Positions 44,156-52,479 of a stretch of 64,000 nt of DNA are shown one piece after another. Origin of the DNA: Ilyomonas sp965199905 (GTDB lineage Bacteria; Bacteroidota; Bacteroidia; Chitinophagales; Chitinophagaceae); assembly GCA_965199905.1 (NCBI GenBank), contig OZ241366.1, forward strand, positions 3,658,001-3,722,000, written 5' to 3'. Below the pieces are notes generated by a model. That model was not told where the DNA came from, did not search any database, and saw only the letters and a program-made list of their open reading frames with translations. The position numbers and the translations under genes were made by a program. Position 1 is the first letter of the stretch. Each line of letters begins with the position of its first letter.

Positions 44156-45277
44156 ATGAGCTTTAAAGGCTTAAAACTCTTACTGGTAACGGCTTTCGGC
44201 GTTTTTTCTTTGCTTGCATCAATCAATTCTTACTCACAGGAGCCAAAAGATACAACAAAAACCGGGAAGGAAGGCACGTTCGATCCTGCCAAAATTATCA
44301 TGGAGCACGTAATGGATGCACATGAGTTTCATTTTTTTTCCTATAAGAGCGGCGGCGAAGAGCATGAAGTGTCTATTCCCTTGCCTGTCATTCTTTACTC
44401 GCAGGAGCGTGGGCTGGCTACCTTTATGTACAGCCGCTTTAGCGATCATGACAGTCACGGCATTTACAACGGATACAAAAACGAAGAAGGAAATATTATA
44501 GCGGTTGACGGCAACGGAAATATAGACGAATCTGTAAAAGTTTACGACCTGAGCCTTACGCGTAACGTGGTGCAAATGTTCATCGCGCTGATTATTCTTG
44601 TTTGGATTTTGTTATCTGCTGCCAACAAATACAAGACAAAAGGAACCAGCGTAGCGCCATCTGGAAATCAGAATATGATTGAAGTGATGGTAACGTTCAT
44701 CCGCGATGAAGTAGGTAAACCCAATCTTGGCAAGAAGTACGAAAAGTACATGCCTTACCTGCTAACAATTTTCTTTTTTATCCTGATTAATACTCTTTTT
44801 GGGTTAATTCCCGGCACCGCCAATGTAACAGGTAATATCGCCTTTACACTGGTACTTGCGGTTATTTCGCTGATTGTAATTATGTTCAGCACAAACCGCC
44901 ATTACTGGGGTCATATCTTCTGGCCTCCCGGCGTACCCATTCTGGTAAAATTCATTTTGATACCGGTAGAGCTGCTGGGCGTTGTTATTAAGCCTGCCGC
45001 GTTAATGATACGTCTTTTTGCAAATATGATTGCCGGTCATATTGTGATTACCTGTTTCATCCTGCTCATCTTCATCTTCGGTGCCATGAACCAGGCAGTA
45101 GGCTGGGGCTTTGCGCCGGTATCGGTTGCCTTCACTATTTTCATTTATTTCATCGAGTTGCTGGTAGCTTTTATACAGGCGTTTATCTTTACCAACCTCA
45201 CTGCTGTTTTTATTGGTCAGGCATTTGAGGGTGAGCACCACGATGGACACGATCATGTAGATAATATCATTGCCTGA
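44156..45277 (+). CDS. atpB: ATP synthase F0 subunit a
   Basis: 373 aa. A signal peptide (LLLVTAFGVFSLLASINSYS) and a periplasmic domain of about 100 residues precede the membrane part, the long form usual in Bacteroidota. About five to six helices follow, including the essential Arg helix KPAALMIRLFANMIAGH and the last helix FIELLVAFIQAFIFTNLTAV. The C-terminus is His/Asp-rich (GEHHDGHDHVDN), as often seen. It forms the proton half-channels next to the c-ring. First gene of atpB-E-F-H-A. Confidence 0.97.
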   Translation: MSFKGLKLLLVTAFGVFSLLASINSYSQEPKDTTKTGKEGTFDPAKIIMEHVMDAHEFHFFSYKSGGEEHEVSIPLPVILYSQERGLATFMYSRFSDHDSHGIYNGYKNEEGNIIAVDGNGNIDESVKVYDLSLTRNVVQMFIALIILVWILLSAANKYKTKGTSVAPSGNQNMIEVMVTFIRDEVGKPNLGKKYEKYMPYLLTIFFFILINTLFGLIPGTANVTGNIAFTLVLAVISLIVIMFSTNRHYWGHIFWPPGVPILVKFILIPVELLGVVIKPAALMIRLFANMIAGHIVITCFILLIFIFGAMNQAVGWGFAPVSVAFTIFIYFIELLVAFIQAFIFTNLTAVFIGQAFEGEHHDGHDHVDNIIA

Positions 45278-45316
45278 TAAACAAATCACCTTTTTTCATT
45301 CATAAAAACAACAATT

Positions 45317-45574
45317 ATGTCATTATCGACCATCCTGTTGCAGACGAGCACCGATTCACTGGCACACTTAGGTGGCGCAGTGGGTGCAGGCTTAGCAGCT
45401 ATCGGTGCCGGCATCGGTATCGGTCAGATTGGTAAAGGCGCTGTAGAAAGCATCGCCCGCCAGCCTGAAGCAGCTAACGATATTCGTGCAAACATGATCC
45501 TGACTGCGGCTTTCGTTGAGGGTGTTGCCCTTTTCGCCGTTATCGCAGGTATTCTTGCTGTACTAAAACCGTAG
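45317..45574 (+). CDS. atpE: ATP synthase F0 subunit c
   Basis: 85 aa, hairpin of two helices: GGAVGAGLAAIGAGIGIGQI, loop ARQPEA, and TAAFVEGVALFAVIAGILAV. The carboxylate is the Glu in AFVEGVAL. The residue after it is Gly, not the Ser/Thr of sodium-dependent c-subunits, so proton coupling is likely. Forms the rotor ring. 39 bp after atpB. Confidence 0.97.
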   Translation: MSLSTILLQTSTDSLAHLGGAVGAGLAAIGAGIGIGQIGKGAVESIARQPEAANDIRANMILTAAFVEGVALFAVIAGILAVLKP

Positions 45575-45649
45575 TACACTGTACAACTTTTTATTGCACC
45601 TGACGCACAGGGCAGAGGGTGCAATAATTTTAATTTGAAAATGAAATGA

Positions 45650-45720
45650 TTTGAAGATTTGAAAATGAAAAATCAAGTCTTGGAATCAATTTCAAATTAA
45701 ACAATTTTCAAATTTTCAAA
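45650..45720 (+). repeat. A+T-rich hairpin between atpE and atpF
   Basis: TTTGAAGATTTGAAAAT (45650-45666) pairs with ATTTTCAAATTTTCAAA (45704-45720), 17 bp with a single G-U wobble and a 37-nt loop. It is the same word family as the hairpin after atpF. Confidence 0.6.
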
Positions 45721-45728
45721 TTCGATAC

Positions 45729-46223
45729 ATGGAATTATTGGATCCTGGAGTAGGCTTGATATTGTGGACGCTCATCGCGTTTTTACTTGTTTTATTTATT
45801 CTGCGGAAATTTGCCTGGGCGCCAATTCTGAAAGGCCTCAAGGATAGAGAAACCGGTATTGCTGATGCATTGTCTTCTGCTGAAAAAGTAAAAGCAGAAA
45901 TGGCGGCAATGAAGAATGAAAACGAAGCGATGCTGGCGAAAGCCCGCGAAGAGCGCGCTATCATGATTAAAGAAGCCAAGGAAACCGGTGATAAAATGAT
46001 TGCTGAGGCGCAGGCAAAAGCGAAGCAAGCCGGCGATAAAATAATTGCTGACGCGCAGGCTGCCATTGACCAGCAGAAAAATGCGGCTTTGACCGATGTA
46101 AAAAACCAGGTTGGTAATCTTGTGATTGAAGTATCTGAAAAAGTGCTTCGCCGTCAACTTGAAAATAAAGCCCAGCAGGAAGTTTATATTAAGCAACTGG
46201 CTGATTCCGTTAAGCTGAATTAA
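45729..46223 (+). CDS. atpF: ATP synthase F0 subunit b
   Basis: 164 aa. One N-terminal transmembrane helix (VGLILWTLIAFLLVLFILRK), then a long charged coiled coil (EKVKAEMAAMKNENEAMLAK and on). It is the peripheral stalk connecting subunit a to delta and alpha. A segment AEAQAKAKQAGDKIIADAQA repeats the preceding ETGDKMIAEAQAKAKQ, a usual pattern in b. Lies between two A+T-rich hairpins. Confidence 0.96.
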   Translation: MELLDPGVGLILWTLIAFLLVLFILRKFAWAPILKGLKDRETGIADALSSAEKVKAEMAAMKNENEAMLAKAREERAIMIKEAKETGDKMIAEAQAKAKQAGDKIIADAQAAIDQQKNAALTDVKNQVGNLVIEVSEKVLRRQLENKAQQEVYIKQLADSVKLN

Positions 46224-46231
46224 TTAGCTAA

Positions 46232-46279
46232 TTTGAAAATTTGAGAATGTGGCAATGCTTTCATTTTCAAATTTTCAAA
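46232..46279 (+). repeat. A+T-rich hairpin between atpF and atpH
   Basis: TTTGAAAATTTGAGAATG (46232-46249) pairs with CATTTTCAAATTTTCAAA (46262-46279), 18 bp with one G-U wobble, 12-nt loop. It begins 9 bp after the atpF stop. Confidence 0.65.
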
Positions 46280-46302
46280 CTGATACATTTTCAAATTAAA
46301 CA

Positions 46303-46866
46303 ATGACGAATCCACGATTAGCCACACGATATGCCAAAAGCCTGGTAGACCTGGCAAAGGAGCGCAATGAACTGGAAACAGTTTACCAGGACATGCAGTT
46401 TCTGCAGGCGATCTGTAAAAGCAACCGCGATTTTGTGAACCTGCTGCGCAGCCCGGTTATTAAAGGCGCAAAGAAGGAAGCGATTATTGTTGCGATAACA
46501 AAAGACAGGATCAGTCCATTAACAGCCGCTTTTACAAAATTGCTGACAGACAAAGGACGCGAGGAAGATTTGCCGGAGATCATTGGTGCATTTATTACGC
46601 AATACAATACCATAAACCACATTGAAAAAATAAAGCTGACTACGGCAATTTCGGTGAGTAATGCAGTGAGAGACGAGATTGTAAACAAGGTGAAAGCATC
46701 TACAGGTTTTGATAAGGTGGAAGTAGAATCCATTGTAAATCCAGACCTGATTGGCGGCTTTGTTTTGGAGTACAATAACAATTTAGTTGACGCCAGCGTA
46801 TTGCGTGATTTAAAAGACATCAGGAAGCAGTTTCAGCAGAACGTTTACATTCATAATATCAGGTAG
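46303..46866 (+). CDS. atpH: ATP synthase F1 subunit delta
   Basis: 187 aa. OSCP/delta family: NPRLATRYAKSLVDLAKERN at the N-terminus, LLRSPVIKGAKKEAIIVAIT in the helical domain, EKIKLTTAISVSNAVRDEIV and the terminal NPDLIGGFVLEYNNNLVDAS, VLRDLKDIRKQF. It attaches the F1 head to the b stalk. Followed by a 128-bp gap that holds diverged repeat G, then atpA. Confidence 0.95.
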   Translation: MTNPRLATRYAKSLVDLAKERNELETVYQDMQFLQAICKSNRDFVNLLRSPVIKGAKKEAIIVAITKDRISPLTAAFTKLLTDKGREEDLPEIIGAFITQYNTINHIEKIKLTTAISVSNAVRDEIVNKVKASTGFDKVEVESIVNPDLIGGFVLEYNNNLVDASVLRDLKDIRKQFQQNVYIHNIR

Positions 46867-46965
46867 GAAAAGTTCAATCATTGCCCGGAACGATGATCCG
46901 CCGCGGCGGACGCAACTGTCGCTTAATCGGAGAGACGGACGACGACTACCAAAAGAAAAGATTAC
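46867..46965 (+). repeat. Dispersed intergenic repeat, diverged copy G, inside the atp operon
   Basis: Left end aaaagttcaatcattgcccg-gaac is almost identical to copy F (one change in 24). Right end gacggacgacgactacc corresponds to gacggacgatggttacc. The middle (cgccgcggcggacgcaactg) differs from the main type but resembles copy E (gcgacgcaaccgg), suggesting a second subfamily. GCCGCGGC there is a small dyad. Confidence 0.5.
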
Positions 46966-46994
46966 TTCGTAAATATTAAATATTCAATTGAGAT

Positions 46995-48572
46995 ATGGTA
47001 GCTATAAAGCCAGATGAAATTTCAGCTATCCTGCGCCAGCAGCTTAGCAACTTTAATGCAGAAGCTGACCTTGAAGAAGTCGGCACCATCCTGCAGGCGG
47101 GTGACGGTATTGCCCGTGTGTACGGACTTAACAACGTTCGCGCAGGTGAACTTGTTGAGTTTGAAAACGGTGTAAAAGCCATTGCACTAAACCTCGAAGA
47201 AGACAACGTGGGTGTGGTGTTAATGGGCGAGCAGGGCGATGTAAAAGAAGGTGGTAAAGTTAAACGCACCGGTCAGATCGCCTCTATTAAAGTAGGTGAA
47301 GGCGTGGTAGGCCGCGTTATTAATATGTTGGGAGAACCGATTGATGGCAAAGGTCCCATCAGCGGCGAACTGTATGAAATGCCGCTGGAACGCAAAGCGC
47401 CCGGCGTTATCTTTCGCGAGCCGGTAAAAGAACCGCTGCAAACCGGTATAAAAGCTATTGATGCGATGATCCCGGTAGGTCGTGGTCAGCGCGAGTTGAT
47501 TATCGGCGACCGGCAAACAGGCAAAACGGCCATTTGCATTGATACCATCATTAACCAGAAAGAATTTCATGCGGCTGGTAAAACCATGTACTGCATTTAT
47601 GTAGCCATCGGTCAAAAGGCTTCAACAATTGCCGGTGTAATGAATGTACTGCAACAGAATGGCGCGATGGAATATACAACCATCGTTGCGGCTTCAGCAT
47701 CAGATCCGGCACCACAGCAGTTCTACGCTCCGTTTGCAGGTGCTGCGATTGGCGAGTTTTTCCGCGATACCGGCAGACCCGCGTTAATCATTTTTGATGA
47801 CTTATCCAAACAAGCCGTTGCTTACCGCGAAGTATCTCTTCTTCTTCGTCGTCCTCCGGGGCGTGAAGCGTATCCGGGTGATGTATTCTATCTGCACAGC
47901 CGTTTGCTGGAGCGCGCTGCGAAAGTGATTGCCAATGATGAGGTAGCAAAGAACATGAACGACTTGCCGGATAGTATCAGGCATCTTGTAAAAGGTGGTG
48001 GTTCTTTAACGGCACTGCCCATCATCGAAACACAGGCGAGCGACGTATCAGCATATATTCCGACGAATGTAATTTCGATTACGGATGGACAGATATTTCT
48101 GGAAAACAACCTGTTCAATGCAGGTATTCGCCCGGCTATCAACGTGGGTACTTCGGTGAGCCGCGTGGGTGGTAACGCGCAGATTAAATCCATGAAAAAA
48201 GTGGCGGGCACGCTGAAGCTTGACCAGGCGCAATACCGCGAACTGGAAGCGTTCTCTAAATTCGGTGGCGACCTTGATGCAGCTACGAAATTTGTAATTG
48301 ATAAAGGCGCGCGCAACGTGGAAATATTAAAGCAGCCGCAGTATTCACCGGTTGCCGTGGAAAACCAGGTAGCGATCATTTATCTCGGTACACAAGGTTT
48401 GCTGCGCGATGTGAAACTGGATAAAGTGAAGGATTTCGAGGAGCATTTTTTATTGGAAATGAAAAACAAGCTGCCGAATGTATTGGCTGAATTTAAAAAA
48501 GGAAACCTGCCTGATGACGGCATAAAGCAAATGGTGGAACTGGCAAAAGGTTTGGTTCCGCAGTATAAATAA
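46995..48572 (+). CDS. atpA: ATP synthase F1 subunit alpha
   Basis: 525 aa. N-terminal beta domain, Walker A GDRQTGKTAICIDT, Walker B region ALIIFDDLSKQAVAYREVSL, RRPPGREAYPGDVFYLHSRL, and VGTSVSRVGGNAQIKSMKKV. Regulatory nucleotide-binding subunit of F1. In most Bacteroidota atpG comes next; here a terminator follows instead and the next gene is on the opposite strand, so atpG, atpD and atpC are elsewhere. Confidence 0.97.
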   Translation: MVAIKPDEISAILRQQLSNFNAEADLEEVGTILQAGDGIARVYGLNNVRAGELVEFENGVKAIALNLEEDNVGVVLMGEQGDVKEGGKVKRTGQIASIKVGEGVVGRVINMLGEPIDGKGPISGELYEMPLERKAPGVIFREPVKEPLQTGIKAIDAMIPVGRGQRELIIGDRQTGKTAICIDTIINQKEFHAAGKTMYCIYVAIGQKASTIAGVMNVLQQNGAMEYTTIVAASASDPAPQQFYAPFAGAAIGEFFRDTGRPALIIFDDLSKQAVAYREVSLLLRRPPGREAYPGDVFYLHSRLLERAAKVIANDEVAKNMNDLPDSIRHLVKGGGSLTALPIIETQASDVSAYIPTNVISITDGQIFLENNLFNAGIRPAINVGTSVSRVGGNAQIKSMKKVAGTLKLDQAQYRELEAFSKFGGDLDAATKFVIDKGARNVEILKQPQYSPVAVENQVAIIYLGTQGLLRDVKLDKVKDFEEHFLLEMKNKLPNVLAEFKKGNLPDDGIKQMVELAKGLVPQYK

Positions 48573-48591
48573 GATTTGAGTTTATTGTTAT

Positions 48592-48626
48592 AAAAAATCC
48601 GTTGGTGTTGAACCAGCGGATTTTTT
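48592..48626 (+). terminator. Intrinsic terminator of the atp operon
   Basis: AAAAAATCCGTTGGT (48592-48606) pairs with ACCAGCGGATTTTTT (48612-48626), 15 bp with one G-U, loop GTTGA, then TTTATC. Located 20 bp after atpA. Confidence 0.9.
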
Positions 48627-48777
48627 TATCGGTTAAAGTCTTCTTTAGTTACCTTGGCTTGCCGTAGAATGGAGTGAAACGTGCCCAATGGAATTTGTTT
48701 TCTTTATGCAAACGTAACGCTCATAAAAGCTTTGTATAAATATAGAAGAATTGTTATAAAATAAAAATTTCTTCCAC

Positions 48778-49698
48778 TTAATTAAACGACTGCCGAAACT
48801 CCAGTGGCGATTGATTCGTTTTTATCTTAAACAATTTACTAAACGATTGCGGATGCTCAAAGCCAAGCTCATAGGCAATTTCGCTCACAGATAAATCCGT
48901 TATCGATAATTTCTCCTTTGCCTTTTCTATCAGCTTATTATGAATATGCTGTTGCGTGCTTTGCCCGGTTAAGGCTTTTAATAAACTGCTTAAATAATTT
49001 GGCGAAACCAGTAATGAGTCAGCGATGCTTTGAACGGAAGGCAATCCTTTTCCTATCAACTCATCATTGTTGAAATAATCCGTCAGCCATTCTTCCAGTC
49101 GCTCCAATATTTTATGGCTCGTTATTCTTCGTGTCAAAAATTGCCGCTGGTAAAACCGTTCCGAGTATTTCAATAACAACTCCAATTGTGCAATAATAAT
49201 ATCATGGCTAAACTTATCGATGCTTGTGTTGTATTCCTGCCTGATATTTTGCAAAATGCCGGTGATAATTATCTCTTCTTTCTCCGATAAAAACAAAGCC
49301 TCATGTACAGAATAATCAAAGTATTCGTACTGCCTGATTTCCTTTGCCAGCGGCGTATTCCATAAAAAGTCAGGATGAATAAGCAATATCCATCCTGACC
49401 GTTTTTCGCCCGTATGTTTTCCATTGCCAACACCAAAAACCTGGTTCGGCGCAACGAAGTACATCAGCCCTTCATCAAAATCATATTCCTGCTGACCATA
49501 TTTCAATTTGCCATTCACATTCCGCTTCAGCGCAATTGAATAAAAATCGAACACAAGACTCGCCGGTTCTTCTCCCTGCGTCAGTTTTATTGCATCATAA
49601 TCTACCACGCTAATTAATGGATGCTCTGGTTTCGGCAAGCCACGAAACTGGTGAAACTCGCTGATGTTTGCAATGCGAAAAGGCTGTGTAGTTGCCAT
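48778..49698 (-). CDS. AraC-family transcriptional regulator
   Basis: 306 aa. N-terminal cupin-like ligand domain (about 30-180, LVFDFYSIALKRNVNGKLKY, MYFVAPNQVFG) and C-terminal double HTH (about 200-306: SIADSLLVSPNYLSSLLKAL, GQSTQQHIHNKLIEKAKEKL, SVSEIAYELGFEHPQSFSKL, FKIKTNQSPLEFR). It lies 12 bp after the stop of the NAD(P)H-binding gene on the same strand, so the pair is co-transcribed and the regulator probably controls that gene. Confidence 0.93.
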   Translation of the reverse strand: MATTQPFRIANISEFHQFRGLPKPEHPLISVVDYDAIKLTQGEEPASLVFDFYSIALKRNVNGKLKYGQQEYDFDEGLMYFVAPNQVFGVGNGKHTGEKRSGWILLIHPDFLWNTPLAKEIRQYEYFDYSVHEALFLSEKEEIIITGILQNIRQEYNTSIDKFSHDIIIAQLELLLKYSERFYQRQFLTRRITSHKILERLEEWLTDYFNNDELIGKGLPSVQSIADSLLVSPNYLSSLLKALTGQSTQQHIHNKLIEKAKEKLSITDLSVSEIAYELGFEHPQSFSKLFKIKTNQSPLEFRQSFN

Positions 49699-49710
49699 GC
49701 TGAAACCGGT

Positions 49711-50592
49711 TTATTTCTGTTGATAAGCTGCTGCAAATTCCCTGGCATAATCTTCCAGCTTAACCTTACCCAAAATAGGCGAATGCTTGTCTAAATCTTC
49801 CATTAAAATACGGCTATGAACCGCCGCACCAAGCTGAACTAAGTTTTCAGCAATGTGTGCAGGCACTCCGTTTTCTTCCAGCCCTTTTTGCATTTGCCCG
49901 CTGCTGATAAGTTGCCACTGCAAATCAGGTTTACCAATAGCTTTACCCAATACATTCGCTATCTCGCTGCAGGTGCGGTTATCACTCACTACGTAATGAA
50001 TTTGATTACCGCTCGGGCTGGTTATTTCTTCTGCAATGGCTGTTGCAATATCCAACGGCGAAACCAGCGGAAGCGAGTCATCGCCACCATAATTAGCGGC
50101 TATCATTCCGGCGGCTTTTATCATGCCGGCAAAGCCAAGAAGGTTATAATAAAAATAACCGGGGCGCATAAATGTAAGCGTTACGTTTTCCAGTTTTTTC
50201 ATCATTTGTTCCATATGATGAGCGCCAAGAATAAAGCCGGTATCTTTCTCTAAATGTGCACCATAACTGCTTAAATAAATAACCCGTTTTACGCCCGATT
50301 GCAGAATAGCTTTTATATAATGGCTTCCTACGCGGCTATAATAAGCAACCTGGTCGTTCTCGGCAAAAGATGGCGGCACCATGCAGTACACCGCATCAGC
50401 ACCAGCAAAGGTTTTTGTAAGAAAATCAACATCATCTACTGAGCCTATGGCGGCTTTAGCACCCAATGCCTCAATGTCTTTTTGCTTGTCTTCTTTACTG
50501 CTAACAACAGTTACTTCATGCCCTTTCTGCACCAATGTTTCCGTAAGTGGTTTGCCAATATGTCCCAGCGAACCTGTTACAATAATTTTCAT
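49711..50592 (-). CDS. NmrA/QOR2-like NAD(P)H-binding protein (atypical SDR)
   Basis: 293 aa from the ATG at 50592 (MKIIVTGSLGHIGKPLTETL). Rossmann motif TGSLGHIGKP, VTVVSSKEDKQ (NADP-type basic end), VDFLTKTFAGADAVYCMVPP, VKRVIYLSSYGAHLEKDTGF, LTFMRPGYFYYNLL. The catalytic Tyr/Lys of classical SDRs are absent, as in NmrA-type sensors and some quinone reductases (QOR2). It may be an oxidoreductase or a redox sensor. First gene of a pair with the AraC-type regulator. Confidence 0.88.
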   Translation of the reverse strand: MKIIVTGSLGHIGKPLTETLVQKGHEVTVVSSKEDKQKDIEALGAKAAIGSVDDVDFLTKTFAGADAVYCMVPPSFAENDQVAYYSRVGSHYIKAILQSGVKRVIYLSSYGAHLEKDTGFILGAHHMEQMMKKLENVTLTFMRPGYFYYNLLGFAGMIKAAGMIAANYGGDDSLPLVSPLDIATAIAEEITSPSGNQIHYVVSDNRTCSEIANVLGKAIGKPDLQWQLISSGQMQKGLEENGVPAHIAENLVQLGAAVHSRILMEDLDKHSPILGKVKLEDYAREFAAAYQQK

Positions 50593-50710
50593 AGTTTTTA
50601 TTTTATCGGTGCAAATTTCATTCAGGAATAAAAACCCGGTGTAGCCGAATCTACCATTGTTGTAGCCGAATGTAGGCAGCAAGGCATTTTAAAATACAAA
50701 ATACAGTTTT

Positions 50711-50825
50711 ATGTAGCCATCGTCCGCCGCTTCCATTTAGCACCGGTTGCGTCGCACTCTTCAACGTTCAGTTCGCTAATGAGCAAAGCGAAGCAAACTG
50801 CAATCCTGGCTTTTTACAGAAAGAT
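50711..50825 (-). repeat. Possible diverged copy E of the dispersed repeat
   Basis: Only the ends match: on the minus strand gtaaaaagccaggattg at one end and gcggacgatggctac plus ataaaactgta at the other. The middle shares gcgacgcaacc with copy G. Treated as a diverged or recombined relative. Confidence 0.4.
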
Positions 50826-50867
50826 AATAGCTGTTGTTTATAGAAGAATATGTTCAGCAGGTAAAAA

Positions 50868-51698
50868 TTAAAAATTCAGCTCCAGCTTTATGCTTACTGA
50901 ATAATAACCATCTTTTGCCGGGCTTCCACGGTTTTTGCCAACCGGCACAGTTAAATTCTGATTTAATTCATTACCCCTGAAAGATAACTCTTTTGCCGCC
51001 GCAGCCAATGGTGCAGACAGGTGCGAATCAAACAGAGCAGGATCAATGTACATAGTGCTTACATCATCGAGATAATCGGTATTTAAAAAGCGATAAATCA
51101 GTTCGCCTTTTACCGTAAGCAAAGAAGAAATATCGTAAGACAAACCACCGCCCGCCGGTATCATTATTTGCGACAATTTATAATCCGGCCGACCGGTTTC
51201 CGCAAAGCCTTCTCCTTCGGTATGAAGCGGCTGTAAAAAGATAGTTGCGCCGCCTTTCTTTATATATGGATTAAATGAAAAGCCGCCAACACCGAGGAGC
51301 AAATACGGCGAAACCGGAAAATGAAAGTCGGGAAATATATTAAGCGGATGAAACTCTGCCAGCAAACTAATTTCAGAAATATCGCTCGCAAAACTCAGGT
51401 TGCGATTGCGAACGCCTTGTTCTCTTGCGTTAGCATCGGAAGCTGCAATGCTGCCCCAGGTTAGCTCTGCTCTTACACCAATGGTACGCTGATACATGGC
51501 GCCCACATAAAAGCCACCAACAGGTTTCATCGTTTTAAAAACCTTCGATTTGCCGCCTAAATCTGTGATGCAGTTCATAGCGCCACCTGAGATGCCAAGC
51601 TGCAATAAAACAGCTTTCTCATTATAGCTTTCGCTTTGCGAATGAACCAATGAGGAATAAAAAGTAAATACTGCGAGAAACAAAAACAATCTATGCAT
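50868..51698 (-). CDS. DUF6089-type outer-membrane beta-barrel protein
   Basis: 276 aa. Signal peptide MHRLFLFLAVFTFYSSLVHS, then VLLQLGISGGAMNCITDLGG, YVGAMYQRTIGVRAELTWGS, ISLLAEFHPLNIFPDFHFPV, SPYLLLGVGGFSFNPYI, GGGLSYDISSLLTVKGELIY, and end YYSVSIKLELNF with a terminal Phe, the barrel-insertion signal. DUF6089 members are small Bacteroidota barrels of unknown role. Followed 17 bp later on the same strand (upstream in transcription order it precedes nth only by position: nth is transcribed first) by no further gene; likely shares a transcript with nth. Confidence 0.82.
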   Translation of the reverse strand: MHRLFLFLAVFTFYSSLVHSQSESYNEKAVLLQLGISGGAMNCITDLGGKSKVFKTMKPVGGFYVGAMYQRTIGVRAELTWGSIAASDANAREQGVRNRNLSFASDISEISLLAEFHPLNIFPDFHFPVSPYLLLGVGGFSFNPYIKKGGATIFLQPLHTEGEGFAETGRPDYKLSQIMIPAGGGLSYDISSLLTVKGELIYRFLNTDYLDDVSTMYIDPALFDSHLSAPLAAAAKELSFRGNELNQNLTVPVGKNRGSPAKDGYYSVSIKLELNF

Positions 51699-51715
51699 AC
51701 AGGTTCGTATAGTAA

Positions 51716-52384
51716 CTATAACGATGCCGTTTCTCCGATATTTTTCTGTGCCATTTTCTGGTAGTATTTACAAGCCGGCTTCAGCCCGCATATATCGCAT
51801 TTGGGGTTGCGGGCAACGCATATATACCTGCCATGCAGAATGAGCCAGTGATGCGCTGTGTGTACCAATTCCTGCGGAATATATTTGATCAATTGCATCT
51901 CCGTAGCCAAAGGTGTTTTGGCATTTATAGTTAAACCAATTCTTGCCGATACGCGAAACACATGCGTATCTACCGCCATGTTGGGCTGCGAATCAATCAC
52001 AGAAGTTACCACGTTGGCTGTCTTTCTTCCCACGCCGGGCAGTGTTACCAGTTCTTCCACCGTCATTGGTATTTCGCCGCCAAAATCATTCACCACCTTT
52101 TGCGCCATGCCAATGAGGTGCTTCGTTTTATTATTTGGGTACGATATGCTTTTAATGTAAGGAAACAGTTCATTGAACGTAGTGTGCGCTAAGTGCTGCA
52201 CCGTCGGGTATTGCATAAAGATGGCAGGCGTGGTCATATTTACACGCTTGTCGGTGCATTGGGCTGATAAAATAACAGCGACAATCAACTCGTAAGGATT
52301 GTAATACTTTAATTCGGTAACCGGGTCAGGATTGTGTTCCTGAAAGTATGTAATGACAAAATCAAAGCGCTCTTTTCGTGTCAT
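51716..52384 (-). CDS. nth: Endonuclease III (DNA glycosylase/AP lyase)
   Basis: 222 aa. Helix-hairpin-helix LVTLPGVGRKTANVV with catalytic Lys121, catalytic Asp139 in MAVDTHVFRVSARIG, and the 4Fe-4S loop C-x6-C-x2-C-x5-C (CVARNPKCDICGLKPACKYY). It removes oxidised pyrimidines and cleaves the abasic site. Transcribed toward the DUF6089 barrel gene, 17 bp away, and downstream of rodA on the same strand. Confidence 0.96.
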   Translation of the reverse strand: MTRKERFDFVITYFQEHNPDPVTELKYYNPYELIVAVILSAQCTDKRVNMTTPAIFMQYPTVQHLAHTTFNELFPYIKSISYPNNKTKHLIGMAQKVVNDFGGEIPMTVEELVTLPGVGRKTANVVTSVIDSQPNMAVDTHVFRVSARIGLTINAKTPLATEMQLIKYIPQELVHTAHHWLILHGRYICVARNPKCDICGLKPACKYYQKMAQKNIGETASL

Positions 52385-52479
52385 AAACCCTTACTATTTA
52401 ATATTGAATGGGTAAGATTTAATAGTAAGCAGCCAGAATGGTTCCTTTAAATAGTATTCAATCTTACCTATTTAATCTA
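52385..52479. repeat. Word-shuffled inverted repeat between nth and rodA
   Basis: CTTACTATT (52390-52398) and AATAGTAAG (52421-52429) form a perfect 9-bp dyad. The words TATTTAAT, ATTCAAT and CTTACC recur in both orientations within these 95 bp, including 52446-52476. It reads like a local fold-back expansion rather than a gene or a single terminator. Confidence 0.5.
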
